Below are positions 6,553-9,058 of a stretch of 9,058 nt of DNA, one piece after another. Under the pieces are notes generated by a model. The model was not told where the DNA came from and ran no database searches. It was given only the letters and a program-made list of their open reading frames with translations. The stretch is from JBFKMV01 sp041629655 (GTDB lineage: Bacteria > Acidobacteriota > Polarisedimenticolia > Polarisedimenticolales > Polarisedimenticolaceae): the NCBI GenBank assembly GCA_041629655.1, contig JBFKMV010000198.1, positions 1 through 9,058 on the forward strand, read 5' to 3'. How positions within the stretch are numbered: the stretch's first letter is position 1; every line of letters begins with the position of its first letter. The position numbers and the translations under genes were made by a program.

Positions 6553-6567
6553 GATGATCAGAGCATC

Positions 6568-6589
6568 AAAAAACTAGCGCGTCAGCGCC
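6568..6589 (-). terminator. Weak proximal hairpin-T-run overlapping the toroid gene stop codon
   Basis: On the minus strand GGCGC (6589-6585) pairs with GCGCT (6580-6576), including one G-U pair. The TGA stop codon lies in the TGAC loop (6584-6581). After AC/AG spacing a run of six T follows (6573-6568). The stem is only 5 bp, so this may be a minor helper to the strong terminator 16 nt further on, or may be chance. Confidence 0.3.
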
Positions 6590-8861
6590 TCCGCGGCTGG
6601 CGGTCACCCGCGCGCCGGCCGTCGCGGCCGGGCCGTGTGATGTCGCCGCCGTCTCCCGGACCCGGGTCCACCGGGCTCACCGGATCGATCGTCTCGATCG
6701 GCGTCTCGGCGTCCTCGGCCAGGATGTCGCCACCGCCGCCGCCGACCAGCGCGTCACCCTCGTTGACGGCTCCGGCGCACGAGGCGGCCTTGTTGCAGTC
6801 GCCGTTGTGGATCAGGTCGGCGAGCTCGGTGATCAGGCTGCCCACGTCGGTCGACTCGCAGCCCTGCGCGCTCACGTCCACCTCGCAGCCGTTCTGCAGG
6901 CGACCGGAGCAACGGTTGAGGATCAGCGCCGTGAGCTGCTTGAGCGCCTTCTCGCACTTGTCGTTGGCGGGATCGGCGTTCAGGGCGTCGCAGGTCAGCT
7001 CGCCGAAGAAGCCCAGGTCCTCGAGCACCTCGTTCGAGCAGTCGTAGTACTCGGGGCAGAAGTCCGGATCGTTCGGCGCCTGCGGACCGCGGCCGTTGCG
7101 GCCGGGGTCGATGCCCGGGCACTGCGGATCGTTCGCCGCCATGCCGAGGCACTGGCGGTGCCAGTAGCCCTGCGTCCGCGGATCGGGATCCTCGGGGCAG
7201 TCGGCCTGCGGCGGGCCGAACACCGTCGGCTGCAGGCAGAAGATCGCCGAGCAGGTATCCCAGTCGGCGTCGTAGGGGAACGAGCCCGGCAGCGGGTCCC
7301 AGCTCCCGTCGGCGTTCTGGGTCCGGACCAGGAACGGCCAGTAGCCCTCGGTCAGGGCGCCCGGCGCCGTGATGTTGGTCTCCCAGTTGAACGGACCGAC
7401 CGCGCCGCCATAGGTGCCGTCGTTGGTCAGCGTCGTGATGTTGTTCAGGCGCAGACCGCGGCAGCAGGCGAACATCGCGTAGTGGTTGCCGTGGTTGCCG
7501 TTGAGCCAGCTGAAACCGCTCGGGTTGACCGCCCACCAGCGGCCCAGATGGGCCAGCGCCGCGTCGCGCTTCTCGACGTAGCTGTCGAGGTTGGCGGGCG
7601 CGACCGGATTGCCGGTGCCCGGATAGGCCGGGGTACCGGCCGACTTGTTGCCCGGCAGCTCTTCCAAGGCGAGCCCCGAGAGCCCGGCGCAGGTCGTGTT
7701 GTAGGCCGGCACGTCGGACACGCCGGTCTTGCCGTAGTAGCCGAAGCGGCCGAAGCCCGGGTCGGCGAGCGTGTCCTCCTGGCGGTTGACCAGCGCGGTG
7801 TCCACGCTGTCCTTGATCGCCGGGTCGAACGTCGCCCCGAAGACCGTCTCGGCGCCCTCGAGCGCCAGGTACATCCAGCTGTTGACCGAGTGGTCGTTCT
7901 GGTCGACGCCGGCGTAGTAGTACCAGCCACCCTCGGGATCGTTGTTGCCGTACCCGCGGGCCTGGCCGTAGTTCGACCAGTCGGTGTACTCCTCGATCCA
8001 CTGCTTGTAGGTCAGGCCGGCCGCGGGACCGACCCCGACGACGGCGGCCGGGGTCAGGCTGGCGATGATCGCGGCGGCCGAGATCGGGCCGGAGTAGTTC
8101 TCGTCGAAATCACCGCCGGCGGCCGGATAGTTCGGCCCGGTCGGGTTGATGCCGACGGTGCCCGCGAGGTGGCTGTGGAAGTTGCGCCCCGGCTTTCCGG
8201 CGACGCTGACGATCGTGCCCGTCGTGAACAGATAGTCCAGCGCCTGCTGCACGAACGGCGAGTAGGCCGTGTTCTGGCTCGGCGCGTGGCCGCTGTTCTC
8301 GAACGCCCAGGCGCAGAGACCGGTGTGGGACACGGTGTAGCTGCTCTGGCCGCTGAAGTTCGAGGTCCACGACCCGTTGGTCTGCTGGTTCAGGTACATG
8401 TACCGCAAACCGTCGGCGATCGAGATGTTCACGTCGACCTGCAGGTTCTCGGCCGGCGTGTCGGAGATCGGGTCGGTCGGATCGACGATGTCGATCTGCA
8501 CCGTGTCGGTGGTGCCGCCGACGTCCAGCGTCGCCGTGATGATCTCGCGCGTGCTGCCGTTGATCAGCGCGAAGCTCACGACCTCCACGACGTAGCGGTC
8601 GTTGCCGACGATACCGCTGAGGTTGGCGTCGTCGGTGATGACCACGTCCGGGTTGGCCGAGAAGGACCAGGTGTAGGCCTCGCCGTTGGCGGACCCGTCA
8701 CCCAACCCCCCGAAGTTTCCGGCGTTGCCCCAGACCGGCAGGTTGACCCCCGGCCGGACCTGGCGGTCGGGCATCGCCCGCACGTCGCTGGCCGCGTAGA
8801 CCGTCGAGGCCACGAGACAAACCACGAGCGCTGCCACAAGAAGTCTCGTCACATGCTGCAT
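6582..8861 (-). CDS. Exported alpha/alpha-toroid protein with cysteine-rich TQGYW-type C-terminal domain
   Basis: This 759-residue protein is probably secreted or surface-bound. It starts with a Sec signal peptide (1-23, cleavage after VYA). A beta-rich region (about 30-140) is followed by a toroid core (about 145-548) built of repeats like those of squalene cyclases and prenyltransferases. Gly-Trp or Gly-Phe loops recur: NGSWTSN (162-168), EGGWYYY (310-316), GRFGYYG (371-377), SGFSWLNG (448-455) and NADGSWD (516-522). Each leads into or follows a hydrophobic helix. The DXDD acid of squalene-hopene cyclases is not seen, so an enzyme activity is not supported. Residues 555-695 hold 12 cysteines, TQGYWHRQC (563-571) and the helical stretch LKQLTALILNRCSG (640-653). 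An acidic Gly/Pro linker and an arginine-rich tail (743-759) end the protein. The ATG at 8861 is chosen over an in-frame ATG at 8909 because the signal peptide begins there. The gene has its own promoter and terminators and is convergent with the pilin operon. The function is unknown. Confidence 0.85.
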   Translation of the reverse strand: MQHVTRLLVAALVVCLVASTVYAASDVRAMPDRQVRPGVNLPVWGNAGNFGGLGDGSANGEAYTWSFSANPDVVITDDANLSGIVGNDRYVVEVVSFALINGSTREIITATLDVGGTTDTVQIDIVDPTDPISDTPAENLQVDVNISIADGLRYMYLNQQTNGSWTSNFSGQSSYTVSHTGLCAWAFENSGHAPSQNTAYSPFVQQALDYLFTTGTIVSVAGKPGRNFHSHLAGTVGINPTGPNYPAAGGDFDENYSGPISAAAIIASLTPAAVVGVGPAAGLTYKQWIEEYTDWSNYGQARGYGNNDPEGGWYYYAGVDQNDHSVNSWMYLALEGAETVFGATFDPAIKDSVDTALVNRQEDTLADPGFGRFGYYGKTGVSDVPAYNTTCAGLSGLALEELPGNKSAGTPAYPGTGNPVAPANLDSYVEKRDAALAHLGRWWAVNPSGFSWLNGNHGNHYAMFACCRGLRLNNITTLTNDGTYGGAVGPFNWETNITAPGALTEGYWPFLVRTQNADGSWDPLPGSFPYDADWDTCSAIFCLQPTVFGPPQADCPEDPDPRTQGYWHRQCLGMAANDPQCPGIDPGRNGRGPQAPNDPDFCPEYYDCSNEVLEDLGFFGELTCDALNADPANDKCEKALKQLTALILNRCSGRLQNGCEVDVSAQGCESTDVGSLITELADLIHNGDCNKAASCAGAVNEGDALVGGGGGDILAEDAETPIETIDPVSPVDPGPGDGGDITRPGRDGRRAGDRQPRRR

Positions 8862-8876
8862 AGAACCCCCGTCTGC

Positions 8877-8903
8877 CCGGCCCGCGCTCCCCGCGCGGCC
8901 CGG
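8877..8903 (-). promoter_or_regulatory. GC-rich leader hairpin before the exported toroid gene
   Basis: Positions 8877-8887 pair with 8893-8903 over 11 positions with a single C-C mismatch (on the minus strand, G-G), around a 5-nt loop. On the minus strand this hairpin lies directly upstream of the G-rich stretch (8870-8866) that serves as the likely ribosome binding site for the ATG at 8861. It would occupy nearly the whole 5' leader. It could stabilise the message or tune translation. A chance fold in GC-rich DNA is possible. Confidence 0.35.
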
Positions 8904-8911
8904 CGTCATTG

Positions 8912-8939
8912 GTTAGAAACCTGCCCCTTCCAGTCGCAA
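8912..8939 (-). promoter_or_regulatory. Putative promoter of the exported toroid gene
   Basis: On the minus strand TTGCGA (8939-8934) and TCTAAC (8917-8912) each match four of six consensus bases, with a 16-nt spacer. Transcription would begin near 8905, about 44 nt before the ATG at 8861. This is the most AT-rich part of the intergenic stretch 8862-8991, which otherwise shows no coding frame. A 6-bp inverted repeat, ATTGGT (8908-8913) and ACCAAT (8947-8952), brackets the promoter and could be an operator, but the arms are short. Confidence 0.4.
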
Positions 8940-8991
8940 ATTCGGTACCAATCGGTGGCAGCCGTCCCCCGACCGGGCAGATCTCTGCAAG

Positions 8992-9058
8992 TCACGGCGG
9001 CATCAGGAGTTGCCCGAGGAGCGCGTCGAGGGCCGGGACGTCCGGCTCTCCAGCCCGG
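8992..9058 (-). CDS. C-terminal fragment of an unrecognised protein (enters from right edge)
   Basis: On the minus strand one frame is open from the window edge to a TGA at 8994-8992 and reads RAGEPDVPALDALLGQLLMPP. Hydrophobic and acidic residues alternate as in a terminal amphipathic helix, unlike the Arg/Ala/Gly-rich shadow frames. It would be the end of a gene on the same strand as the exported toroid gene, 130 nt upstream of that gene's start. It is too short to name, and the coding call is tentative. Confidence 0.4.
   Translation of the reverse strand, partial: RAGEPDVPALDALLGQLLMPP

Noticed and set aside
8862..8909. Longer start of the exported toroid protein at 8909
   Set aside because: It would put 16 Gly/Arg-rich residues before an ordinary signal peptide and would overlap the likely leader hairpin.
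1..9058. Defence system, CRISPR array, prophage or insertion sequence
   Set aside because: No regularly spaced repeats, transposase, integrase, nuclease or toxin-like frame was seen on either strand, and composition looks even throughout.

Overview
This is a GC-rich bacterial window holding seven complete or near-complete genes, plus a gene fragment at each edge. An ArnT/PMT-type membrane glycosyltransferase, a type IV pilin-like protein, Sec-type export and a bacterial AccD with a zinc ribbon point to a Gram-negative-type bacterium. The very high GC and the large exported protein with a cysteine-rich TQGYW-like tail would fit Acidobacteriota, Myxococcota or a related lineage. That placement is a guess, because no rRNA or other taxonomic marker is present.

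Left part (1-2595, minus strand): folC is followed 13 nt later by a membrane-anchored family 2 glycosyltransferase. A further gene starts 24 nt after that and runs off the left edge. The three probably form one operon read leftwards.

Centre (2658-5225, plus strand): a GT83/ArnT-like polytopic glycosyltransferase begins only 62 nt from folC, in the opposite direction. accD follows it and has its own promoter-like sequence, whose -35 box overlaps the stop codon of the glycosyltransferase gene. A very clear intrinsic terminator (5308-5358) ends this block. Lipid precursor supply (AccD), one-carbon metabolism (FolC) and envelope glycosylation (the two glycosyltransferases) sit together, but nothing ties them into a single pathway.

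Right-centre (5359-6514, plus strand): a structured intergenic stretch leads into a type IV pilin-like gene. That gene overlaps by 14 nt a gene for an unrecognised single-pass membrane protein, so the two are probably translated together.

Right part (6520-8861, minus strand): one large gene encodes an exported protein of about 759 residues. It has a signal peptide, a beta-type N-terminal region, an alpha/alpha-toroid (terpene cyclase/prenyltransferase-like) core, and a C-terminal domain with 12 cysteines. It has its own putative promoter, a GC-rich leader hairpin and a terminator with a UUCG loop. The far right edge carries what looks like the last 21 codons of another minus-strand gene.

No mobile elements, CRISPR arrays, tRNA or rRNA genes were seen. 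Most of the window is ordinary chromosomal housekeeping. The exported toroid protein and the pilin/membrane-protein pair are the least explained parts.
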